Source: Hermatobates lingyangjiaoensis
Lineage: Eukaryota > Arthropoda > Insecta > Hemiptera > Hermatobatidae
Direction: 5' to 3'
DNA: 64,000 bases
Assembly: GCA_026182355.1 (NCBI GenBank)
Contig: JAPFBL010000358.1
Span: 246,001 to 310,000, forward strand
The translations under genes were made by a program, and so were the position numbers. The notes beneath the pieces are model-generated. The model was not told the origin of the DNA. It was given only the letters and a program-made list of their open reading frames with translations, and searched no databases. This document shows, piece by piece, positions 55,981 to 64,000 of the stretch; the first letter of the stretch is position 1, and the number at the start of each line of letters is the position of its first letter.

Positions 55981-56094
55981 ATTTAAATCAACACCAAAAT
56001 CAAGTGTCAGGAGGAAAAAAATTGTTAGGCAATCTGGAAAGGCGTTTTTTCATATTATTATTGTTTTCTGCATGCCATTCATTAAAATCATTAG

Positions 56095-56390
56095 TTGTGC
56101 AATCCATAATTGTGTGGTATTTACTCATTCTGAGGTAAAATGGATAAATTTTGGATAAACAAACAAAAGTCTCCACACAAATGAAGTTTTATTTAACAAC
56201 AACAACGCGTTTCGACATCATTGTAACTGATTTGATATAATTTGTATTATAGTGTCTTCCTGATGATGAACACAAAGTGTTTGAAACGCGTTGTTGTTGT
56301 TGTTGTTGAATAAAACTTCATTTGTGTGGAGACTTTTGTTTGTTTAACCATTTTACCTCAGAGTAAGTCATTCAAAATTATTTAAAAATT
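56095..56390. mobile_element. PLE-type palindrome, ACGCGT class
   Basis: GTATTTACTCATTCTGAGG and AGTCTCCACACAAATGAAG are mirrored by CTTCATTTGTGTGGAGAC (about 56318) and TTTTACCTCAGAGTAAG. The left arm lacks CTGA. The right arm holds the motif at 56260 with a GTT expansion after it. Confidence 0.8.
56260..56292 (+). ncRNA. Hammerhead-like motif, ACGCGT class
   Basis: CTGATGA 56260-56266, extra T, helix II GAACAC/GTGTTT, GAA 56283-56285, ACGCGT 56286-56291, T56292. A (GTT)5 run after the cleavage base replaces the GAA half of helix I, which resumes after the run. Confidence 0.7.
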
Positions 56391-57439
56391 ACATTATACA
56401 CGAATTTTATTTTACAAAAAGGAAGGAAACCACATAAATTTTGATTTTTTAAAGCACGACAAATCATAAAATAAAAGTTAGGGAAGGACTGATTTAACAT
56501 TTAGTGAACTTTAGAATCCTGCCACGACTATCAAGTTCTCATACTATATAAGAAAACAGGCCACTTTAGTTTATCAATAGATTTACTGCTTAATTCGACC
56601 CCGTTTCAGAAATATTAATGTTAAATGACACATTCTTCAGATTGTGATTGTTCTAATAATGAATGTAATAGTGACGCGTGGCATGACATGACATGACGCG
56701 TGGCAGTGATTCATGACACTGAGGCACTGACTTCATCACAGTCAGATTTACAAACTTATGAACCCTACTAAGTACTTTATTCGACATTTTATTGGTAGCA
56801 GTTAACGGATTCATGTTTAAAATCCGATAAAAACTAGTTTTAAAAACATTTTATTGTTTTAACTTTGGATATGTATCCTCCATTTCGAAGGTGTTGAAGA
56901 GAAAATATAAATGGATGGCTGCACTTTACTTGCTTGCTCTAGTATGCTGTCGCTGACTATATTCTGTTGCTGAGTCACAAAAATAGAATAGACTAGAATG
57001 TGTTTTTATTGGCTTTTCATATGGATATATACATAGCCAGAACTACATGTAAATACGTCTTAAAATGGCGGTTAATTACAACAAACTTAAAATTATCAAC
57101 TGCTATATCTAATTTGTACAATCAAATATTACGATAATTATTAAAAAAATATCAAGCTCATTATTTTGTTATAATTCTTTGAAACTTAAATATGTTTATT
57201 ACTCCTTATCTAAGCTAGAACCAAATTTGGTTTATTACATTGTAAATAAAAACATTACATTATACTAATTGCAATGATACATTTACATTGTAATCATGTT
57301 TGAAACTCAACAAAGATTTTTTTTGCTTCTCATATGGATATATACGTAGCCAAAGTTGCAAGTAGTACAACTTAAATTTACAATACTACTTAAAACACTT
57401 ACAACAGACTTGCAATTGTCAACCTTTATATCTAATTTG

Positions 57440-58235
57440 TACAGTCAGATATTTCGCTTAATTGAATGGCCGACCCCCTACAGAGGTCTACAGTTTTAGG
57501 TCTACCACAGGATCCTTGAGGATTCGGTCGACCTCCTACAAGAGGGAAAGTACCCGTTACCCCGGGATCAGGGGTTTCAATGATTTGACTCCTCTGGGCC
57601 CCGTTTTGGGTGCTCCTGGATTTGTAAGTTAGAAAGAAGGGATTAAAACCCCTTGTTGGCCAAACGCCACCTGGCAGTAAGGACTTGGTAGGAGGAGATC
57701 TTGTCTTGCTCTATGTTAGATTGAATGCTTGAAGGGAGGGTCCCATTCACACCCATCCTGAGTTCCGTTAGAGCCAAAAAATATTAAGATATTTCGCTTA
57801 ATGCGAATAATAAAATTTACGATACTTCTTAATACGATTAATATTAGAAATAGAAAAAACCGTCATACCTCGTAAGTTGATGTCGGAGATGTTGCAACAT
57901 CTCCGACATCAACTTACGAGGTATGACGGTTTTTTCTATTTCTAATATTAATCATACTAACCTCAGTGGTAATAACAATATTCATGTACTTCTTAATACA
58001 TTTAAATATTTATCACTACTGAAACTCAACATAGGCAAAATTGAGTATGGACCAAAGCCAATTTCTCTTTGAATTGTATTTAACAATTCCTTTCTCTCTG
58101 ATTTGTGTAGTTTACAATTCCAAAATACGTGCTCAATCGAATCTACACACAAACCACTATCCAAACTGTTTTTACGGAGTAAACTATGGTTAAGAGAAGA
58201 ATGTTTACTTCTGATGAGTCAGAAAAAGAATGCCT
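57440..58235 (-). mobile_element. Non-LTR retrotransposon (R1/Jockey-like) 3' end
   Basis: On minus, 58220 down to about 57988 encodes LIRSKHSSLNHSLLRKNSLD, SGLCVDSIEHVFWNCKLHKS, ERKELLNTIQREIGFG. This is the end of a reverse-transcriptase ORF with the C-x-x-x-x-E-H-x-x-x-x-C zinc-knuckle-like motif (C, EHVFWNC). A stop codon just upstream of LIRSK shows it is dead. After the inserted palindrome, 57440-57830 is a GC-richer tail without long frames, read as the 3' untranslated region. Direction, order and spacing fit one element. Confidence 0.82.
57836..57986. mobile_element. 151-bp palindromic insertion with 13-bp target duplication
   Basis: TACTTCTTAATAC occurs at 57823-57835 and again at 57987-57999. 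Between them lie inverted arms with CCGTCATACCTCGTAAG and ATGTCGGAGATG around a TTGCAAC centre. The right end is CATACTAACCTCAGTGG to ATATTCATG. It shares ends with the nested insertion at 38966-39184, which carries decayed ribozymes, so it is likely a PLE-derived unit that has lost its ribozyme core. Confidence 0.85.
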
Positions 58236-58414
58236 GTAGTCACAGGCGCCCACTACAATGAGGCAGAAGAACTGCGTGCCTCACTTAGTGGCCTCTTCGC
58301 AGCAGTTCTATGTTCGCCCAGCACAAGAAAGTACTAACTCATATACCATTGCTGACAAAAAAAAACACGGTACATTGGAAATTTAGTTAATATAGCAAAG
58401 GTGTTAAAACATTT

Positions 58415-58670
58415 TAAGAGAGACAGAAATACGGTATCACTTCCCAGCACGGCAGCACAGTTAACAGTCACTGTAATCTATCGAGAGGCACAGCAGGCGG
58501 CAGCCTCACCTCACATTTCTTTTCAATATCTAAACTGTAAATGCGAAAATCCAGTGATTTTGAATAAAAAAAGAATCTAAAACTTATAACTATTTAAAAA
58601 TTTATAATTCATTTGACATATTTTCTTTTCTGAGACTTTAAAAAAGACGTGAGGCACGTCTCTGGTTTGC
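58415..58670. repeat. Dispersed repeat, copy 2
   Basis: Partner of 19850-20165. GCAGGCGGCAGCCTCACC and GACGTGAGGCACGTCTCTG mark its ends. The GC-rich stretch 58241-58330 just before it may belong to it. Confidence 0.5.
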
Positions 58671-58870
58671 ACCGATTCTACAGCATAAATAAAAATACAG
58701 CCCAATAAAATTGGCTTTGATTCCAATCTTCCATCAATATAACGACTGTTGATTTCTACTCAATAACTCCCATTCTTGAGTAACAAAGTCGCTATGGCTC
58801 TTCAAGCAATAAAGATAGAATATAGTTAATGGGTTAGTTCCACTGAGGTTAATATAAGAATTAGTAATTC

Positions 58871-58917
<47 letters not shown>

Positions 58918-58918
58918 C
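58871..58918. repeat. (TTA)n microsatellite
   Basis: Uninterrupted TTA/ATT trinucleotides. Further AT-rich hairpin-forming sequence follows to 58970. Confidence 0.95.
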
Positions 58919-59041
58919 TATAGTTAATATTATATATTATTATTATAGTCATCATATTATTATTATTAGTAATTCCACTGAGTAATATTAGAATTAGTAA
59001 TAATACAATCCGTCATACCTCGTAAAGTCTCAGAAAAGCTC

Positions 59042-59076
59042 GACCGGTTTCGGGTCCGTCTGGATCCCATCTTCAA
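59042..59076 (-). ncRNA. Hammerhead-like motif, ACCGGT class, C3-to-U
   Basis: TTGAAGA 59076-59070, extra T, compound helix II GGG-TCC/GGA-CCC, GAA 59051-59049, ACCGGT 59048-59043, C59042. Helix I is GCTC/GAGC. Confidence 0.6.
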
Positions 59077-59136
59077 GAGCACCTAACTGACTGTTCATTT
59101 AACATTAACCTAACATTCACAGTCAGTTAGGTGCTC

Positions 59137-59171
59137 TTGAAGATGGGATCCAGACGGACCCGAAACCGGTC
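59137..59171 (+). ncRNA. Hammerhead-like motif, ACCGGT class, C3-to-U
   Basis: TTGAAGA 59137-59143, extra T, same compound helix II, GAA 59162-59164, ACCGGT 59165-59170, C59171, helix I GCTC/GAGC. Identical in core to 7551-7585. Confidence 0.6.
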
Positions 59172-59229
59172 GAGCTTTTCAGAGACTTTACGAGATATGA
59201 CGGAATGTATTATTACTAATTCTAATAAA

Positions 59230-60035
59230 GACAGACTCCAAATCTACAGCATAAATTCTTAAAGAATACTACAACTTCGTCCTTTTAACAATAAATTCAA
59301 GTGGATTCCGACTCACAAATCATTATTCAATAACAAGGCTGCTCTCACACATTTTCTGCATGCGAGTTACTTATAAAATGATAAGTCACAGTGATCTACC
59401 CGCTGTATTTACTTAGAAATATATTGAGGATTCTTATAATTAATTATGATGTATGTAATATTTTATCTTAAAAAAAAACCTTTTCTCCTCATTTCATATG
59501 CAAGTTGTACGTTTTTGCTTCTTAGCCCATACAGTTCCAAAACTCATTTCTATACCTTTTCTAATTTAAGAGAAAAAATTAAAAGTAATTAAAAGAGAAA
59601 AAAATTAAGTTGCCTGACAACTTAATGACTAGTTAATTAGTTTTTTGAACTTAGAGCTACTTTTGCCTTTGCAGAGTGACCTAAGTATCAAAAAAAAATT
59701 ATAATTCATTTGACTGGCCATCTTGTATATTAATTAGTGACTCGATGACTTATAATCTGATGTTAATTTTTTAATATCTTGAGATCTACCAATAATACTC
59801 TAGCGATCGACTGGTACATCGCGATGGACTGGTACATCGCGATCGACTTACTGAACACCGCTGTTGAATGACATCGACTGCTCTGACAATAGATTTATTA
59901 CAGAGACTCCGACTCAGACAACTATCCTCCTTCTAATATTGACTCCGACTAGGACCCTATAGCAATAAATTATGTGGGCTAAGTCTGGGAAACTATAACC
60001 ATGGAAAGTAAAATAACGTGAATTTCTAATGTAGT
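59230..60035. other. AT-rich, nothing recognised
   Basis: A 21-bp direct repeat CGATCGACTGGTACATCG / CGATGGACTGGTACATCG lies at 59803-59845. No gene. Confidence 0.45.
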
Positions 60036-60123
60036 GCAATCAGTTATTATGTGGTATTTACTCATTGTAGGGTAAAAATCTAATGAAATGGTCTCCACAT
60101 ATAAAAATTCTAACGATATAAAC

Positions 60124-60156
60124 AACGCATTTCGAACACGTATTGTTCTTCCTCAG
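60124..60156 (-). ncRNA. Hammerhead-like motif, ATGCGT variant
   Basis: CTGAGGA 60156-60150, extra A, helix II GAACA/TGTTC with an ATACG loop, GAA 60133-60131, ATGCGT (one mismatch, G-T wobble, from a palindrome), T60124. Helix I is weak. Confidence 0.7.
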
Positions 60157-60276
60157 GCATTAACTAAAAAATACAATGACACCAGAGAGTTATCTATAGT
60201 ACAACGTAAATAAGTACAAAAATTAATATAAAATAAAATAAGGCAGAAAGTACGAACCTAAGGTTCGTACGAATGC

Positions 60277-60308
60277 CTGAGGAAGAACACTACGTGTTCG
60301 AATGCGTT
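60277..60308 (+). ncRNA. Hammerhead-like motif with one-base deletion
   Basis: CTGAGGA 60277-60283, extra A, helix II GAACAC/GTGTTC, then GAATGCGTT: one A of GAAA is missing compared with its mirror arm at 60124-60156. Confidence 0.6.
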
Positions 60309-60374
60309 GTTTATATCGTTAAAATTTTTATATGTGGAGACCATTTCATTAGATTTTTACCCTACAATAACGTG

Positions 60375-61255
60375 AATTTGATTATCCTGAAAAAAAAATT
60401 GTAGTAAATAGAAATAAAATAATATATCATAATTAAATTGTAATTAGTAAGGTGTTATGCGTAAACATTAGCAGTATCTTTGCTATTGAACAGAATGAGT
60501 AATTCATTTGGAAGATACTAAGAATTTCAATGATTCCTAATGGGGGAAAAAAACCGTGCGAGTCGAATAATATAAATCACCCTGAGACATCTGCATTCAC
60601 GAGAAATTCATGATATTCTTGATAGCTGAGGGAAAAAAATGGCTTTGGTAATTTTTATGAAGGAGGCTAAAAACAAGGAAATATACAGTAATTTAGTCGA
60701 TATAAGTTGGCGTCTTAGCGTAACTGGAGGGCTTATCTAGGAGATCTGGGTCTTGGGTGGCACGCCATGCTGATGTCGACCTCAAGCGGCATTTAGCTGA
60801 ACAATTAGTACTAAAGAAATCCAGTAGAATACGCTACAGGCGTCATTTCAACTTTTATAAACAGTTTTTTTAAAAAAAACCTTCTCATTTAATTCTTTTA
60901 AACAAAAATATATTACATTTTTCTGTAAATCCTTGGAGTTGAATATTTGTTCATAAAACAATATAACAGTAAAAGTAAACGCATGTACAAAATAATTATT
61001 TTATAAAAATATACTTAAGCTATACCAGTGGTTTACTCGTACTAGAAAAACACCAAACACAGAAGAAAGTAGAGACAAGGAAGATCATAGAAGGTTGGCA
61101 GAATTCTATAGTGATATCATTTTCAGTTCAGCTCATAGAACTGCATTTATATATAATAAAACCACTATATCTGTGTATATAAACAACAAAGTTTGTCTGT
61201 CTGCCCGCAATAGAAATAAAACTGGAGACATTTAGGTACAAAGAAACATATGGAT
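60375..61255. other. AT-rich, nothing recognised
   Basis: No supported gene. Confidence 0.4.
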
Positions 61256-61261
61256 CTTATA

Positions 61262-61640
61262 TGACACTAGACTGAGATGCATAGAAGGGAGTCCGGAGAC
61301 CATCCTCCGGAACCGCAGAGGGTGCAAAAGCGCTAACTAGTGGGAGCCAACCTCCCACAAGTGCCCCTAAGGACTGTTCCCGAAGAAGACTGTTCCAAAG
61401 AAAGAAAAAGGAAGTCACTTTCTCCCTAAACGTAGAGAGCCTGTAAAGAAACACCGTTGCACCTGCTGGTTGACTGCCAGGCAAATTTGCTGTACAGAGG
61501 TAGGTGCTTCGGGACACTCAACAAACCATAGAAAAAGTTTTACCGCAGGACCCAGAAAAAGTGCTGAGGTTCTTGGAGGCGATGAAGCTAGCTGCTGGGA
61601 TACTTTAGTACAGAAGAGGGGAAATACAATAGTTTTTAAG
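61262..61640. mobile_element. GC-richer, transposon-like segment of unknown family
   Basis: Composition jumps within AT-rich DNA. Overlapping frames on both strands (minus contains LREQSLGALVGGWLPLVSA and FAPSAVPEDGLRTPFYASQ) are open but match no domain I recognise. GTCCGGAGACCATCCTCCGG is a small hairpin. It resembles an untranslated end of a retrotransposon more than a gene. Confidence 0.4.
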
Positions 61641-62149
61641 ACGCAGTGCTATAGTCACCCTCAAATAATAATAAAAAAAAATCATATACATGATTTGCAT
61701 CTGGTGTCCTAATATGAAATTTAGGATAAAATATTTTTCAGTAGACACTTGCCTTCTACACTAATGTATAAAAGAGATTAACTGACTGACTCATCAACAC
61801 AGTGCTCAGTGAAATCATATGAATCACTCATCAAGTGCTCCATATGATTTTGATTGTCATATTTACACAGAATCCATGAGCTAAATCACTTTCCATCGTT
61901 CCAATTTCACCATAACCTAATGCGAAGGCAAGCTTTTAGTCCAGGAATTCATCAGTCCAACATAACTGATTTGACCAATCACTACATCATTGATGACTTA
62001 ATGAATCATCTGTAACTGAGGGTGATGAAGTTAATTTATAGAAAAGTTGTGTGTATATCATATCAGATGTCTATCGTAAGTACAAATGATTCCTTTTCCA
62101 TAAATACCATTGTCAAAATATAAACCACGGTCAGAATAAGAAAAATAAC

Positions 62150-62460
62150 TAAGATATTTAAACAAAAACAATAAATCAGTAGTATCAGTTTGACTCTGAC
62201 GAAGACCGCTTGTTTTAGTTAAAAGATCTTAGTCATTTTTTTTGATTTTTCAACGTCTAAACCACAGTAAGATCAAAACAATGATAAGGATATTGAAAGT
62301 AAAACAAGCCGCGTTCGTCCGAGTCAAACTGATACTATTGATACGAGTATATTTTTTTCGTTTAAAGATCTAAGACATTTTTCTGATTCTTTACTGTGCT
62401 TTATACGTGGATTTTTAGTTCACGTGTTTATTGTAAAATCTGTTTAAAAATAAGTTCGTC
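62150..62460. mobile_element. PLE-type foldback, AGATCT class, decayed
   Basis: The plus arm at 62185-62250 has the ribozyme-like motif. The inverted arm at 62290-62345 keeps CGTCCGAGTCAAACTGATAC but has lost the core. A TTCACGTGTTTATTGTAAAATC tail matches the family's CACGTG end. Confidence 0.65.
62196..62230 (+). ncRNA. Hammerhead-like motif, AGATCT class, G12-to-A
   Basis: CTGACGA 62196-62202, extra A, helix II partly lost, AAA in place of GAA, AGATCT 62224-62229, T62230. Helix I is GACT/AGTC. Predicted inactive. Confidence 0.55.
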
Positions 62461-62504
62461 TTGACCTACTACCTCGTCACCGGATCACCCAATATCACTC
62501 ATAA

Positions 62505-63372
62505 TTCAAAGTATCACGGACTCCTGTAAACTCTGAAAGAATAAGACTATATGGGCACTGATATGATGGACTCCTGTAAACTCTGAAGCTATAGGACTAC
62601 ATGGCCACAGATATGATGGACACCTGTAAACTCTGAAGGTATAAGACTATATGGTCACTGATATGACGGTTTTCTGTAAACTCTGGAGGTATAAGACTAT
62701 ATGATCACTGTTCTGATGGACTCCTGTAAACTCTGAAGCTATTAGTCTATATGGCCACTGATATGATGGACATCTGTAAACTCTGGACGTATAAGACTAT
62801 ATCGCCACTGATATGATGGACTCCTGTAAACTTTGAAGGTACGAGTATAAGACCACATGGCCACTGATATGATGGTTTCCTGCAAACTCTGGAGGTATAA
62901 GACTATATCGCCACTGATATGATGGACTCCTGTAAACTCTGAAGGTATAAGACTACATGACCACTGATATGATGGACTCCTGTAAACTGTGAAGTTATAA
63001 GACTACATGGCCACTGATATGATGGACATCTGTAAACTCTGGAGGTATAAGACTATATCGCCACTGATATGAAGGACTCCTGTAAACTGTGAAGTTATAA
63101 GACTACATGACCACTGATATGATGGACTCCTGTAAACTCTGAAGCTATTAGACTATATGGCCACTGATATGACGGTTTCCTGTAAACTCTGAAGGTATAA
63201 GACTATATGACCACTGTTCTGATGGACTCCTGTAAACTCTGAAGCTATTAGACTATATGGCCACTGATATGACGGTATCGTGTAAACTCTGAAGGTATAA
63301 GACTATATGGGCACTGATATGATGGACTCCTGTAAACTCTCAAGCTATAAGACTACATGACCACAGATTTGA
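62505..63372. repeat. 50-bp satellite, about 17 units
   Basis: Unit like GATATGATGGACTCCTGTAA then ACTCTGAAGGTATAAGACTA and TATGGCCACT, with variants (TTTCC or ATC for CTCC, TTCTGATGG for ATATGATGG). Variant pairs recur every few units. Confidence 0.95.
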
Positions 63373-63374
63373 CA

Positions 63375-64000
63375 TCTCTTACAGAACAGGCTACATTATT
63401 TTTTGACAAAACTTACTAATAGTCACGCTCATTGCACAATATCATGTCATCCGTTAATAAGCTTCAAGTCTGGCGCTACTAATTACGACATTCGTTGGTT
63501 GCTGGTTGATCTTGAACTAGTAAAATAATGATAGATATTAATATCATTGCCAAAGATGACTCAAAGGTCAGTGGTTAGCAAGGGCTAGATGCTTATCACT
63601 GAAGATGATTCACTGCGAGGTGAAGGACAGGTCTTCCGCTATGGTCAATACCTACTCACTTCTCATATCTAGTCCATATTTATAACTAACATCGATCCTA
63701 CCCCAGTTCCGTGGCTCAAACTCTCCTATTTTGACTGAGATTTCCAATTCTAAAGGTCTTTCAGTTTGTAATGAATGCATATCCAGTTGCCATTTAAACT
63801 CTTTTCACAAAATCATAGACTAAAACTGCTTGATATAACAGAATTGCTATTTATTCTTTAATACTTACGGAATCAAAGATTATTATTATGAATCTATTTA
63901 TCATATAGTGCATATAACTATAAAATAATGATGGAGTAATAATAATTTTAAAATAGAAAAGCAAATGGAATTATCCAAAAAGTAAGTATACTATAACTAT
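63375..64000. other. AT-rich, nothing recognised
   Basis: No supported gene or repeat to the end of the window. Confidence 0.4.

Larger units (their letters stand above)
58985..59228. mobile_element. Foldback PLE-type element, ACCGGT class
   Basis: TTAGAATTAGTAATAATACA and TCCGTCATACCTCGTAAAG are mirrored at 59190-59225. The centre CAGTTAGGTGCTC arms surround a short AT-rich loop. A hammerhead-like motif lies in each arm. The single-arm copy is at 7.5 kb. Confidence 0.83.
60040..60372. mobile_element. Foldback PLE-type element, ATGCGT class
   Basis: CATTGTAGGGTAAAAATCTAA (60064) is mirrored by TTAGATTTTTACCCTACAAT (60349-60368), and AAACAACGCATTTCGAACACG by the right arm. About 100 bp of AT-rich sequence lies in the loop. 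Related to the single arm at 40.46 kb. Confidence 0.83.

Noticed and set aside
57840..57960. Hammerhead in the palindrome at 57.9 kb
   Set aside because: Neither CTGANGA nor GAA is present in either arm. Only the flanking boxes are shared with ribozyme-bearing relatives.
58241..58330. Start of a hAT-type element (CAGGCGCCC)
   Set aside because: No matching inverted end or 8-bp duplication found nearby.

Overview
The window looks like nuclear DNA of an arthropod, most likely an insect. It is AT-rich, has spliced coding exons separated by introns of 8 kb and 12.7 kb, carries a fragment of 28S ribosomal DNA, and is dominated by transposons, foldback repeats, microsatellites and satellites. No prokaryotic-style genes, operons or CRISPR arrays are present. 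The species cannot be named from the sequence.

Only one host gene can be supported. It lies on the minus strand and is represented by three exons, 46557-46764, 33739-33891 and 25363-25590. All have canonical AG/GT splice sites and compatible phases. Spliced together they read through an acidic linker and a Gly/Pro/Ser-rich linker into one nearly complete doublecortin (DCX) microtubule-binding domain. The ends of the gene, including any second DCX, kinase or EMAP-type domain, are not visible here. The first 25 kb is at least partly its next intron or downstream flank.

The rest is repeats. From 1 to 20 kb there is a 2.8 kb foldback element, a 21-bp minisatellite, and a dense cluster of short palindromic elements. 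At 22.7-25.3 kb a 121-bp satellite of 22 units sits 60 bp from the DCX exon. From 29.6 to 33.6 kb there is a 24-bp minisatellite, CA tracts and an 0.85 kb pyrimidine array. From 36 to 40 kb there are more palindromic elements, one with a coding remnant of a GIY-YIG endonuclease. From 47 to 56 kb there are tandem repeats, a 28S rDNA fragment, tRNA-derived SINEs and two hAT-type non-autonomous elements with target duplications. From 57 to 64 kb there is a non-LTR retrotransposon 3' end with a nested insertion, more palindromes and a 50-bp satellite.

The most striking content is a set of about twenty near-intact hammerhead-ribozyme-like motifs, plus about a dozen decayed ones, carried by at least eight different palindromic repeat families. 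Each has CTGANGA, a helix II hairpin, GAA, a short self-complementary helix III and a non-G cleavage base, flanked by complementary helix I arms. Coding remnants next to them (a YIGKT-type GIY-YIG end and two matching N-terminal fragments) identify the carriers as Penelope-like elements (PLEs), a group known to carry hammerhead ribozymes in its terminal repeats. What seems new is the density, the number of families side by side, the palindromic helix III that covaries as a unit, and a constant extra nucleotide between the 5' core and helix II.
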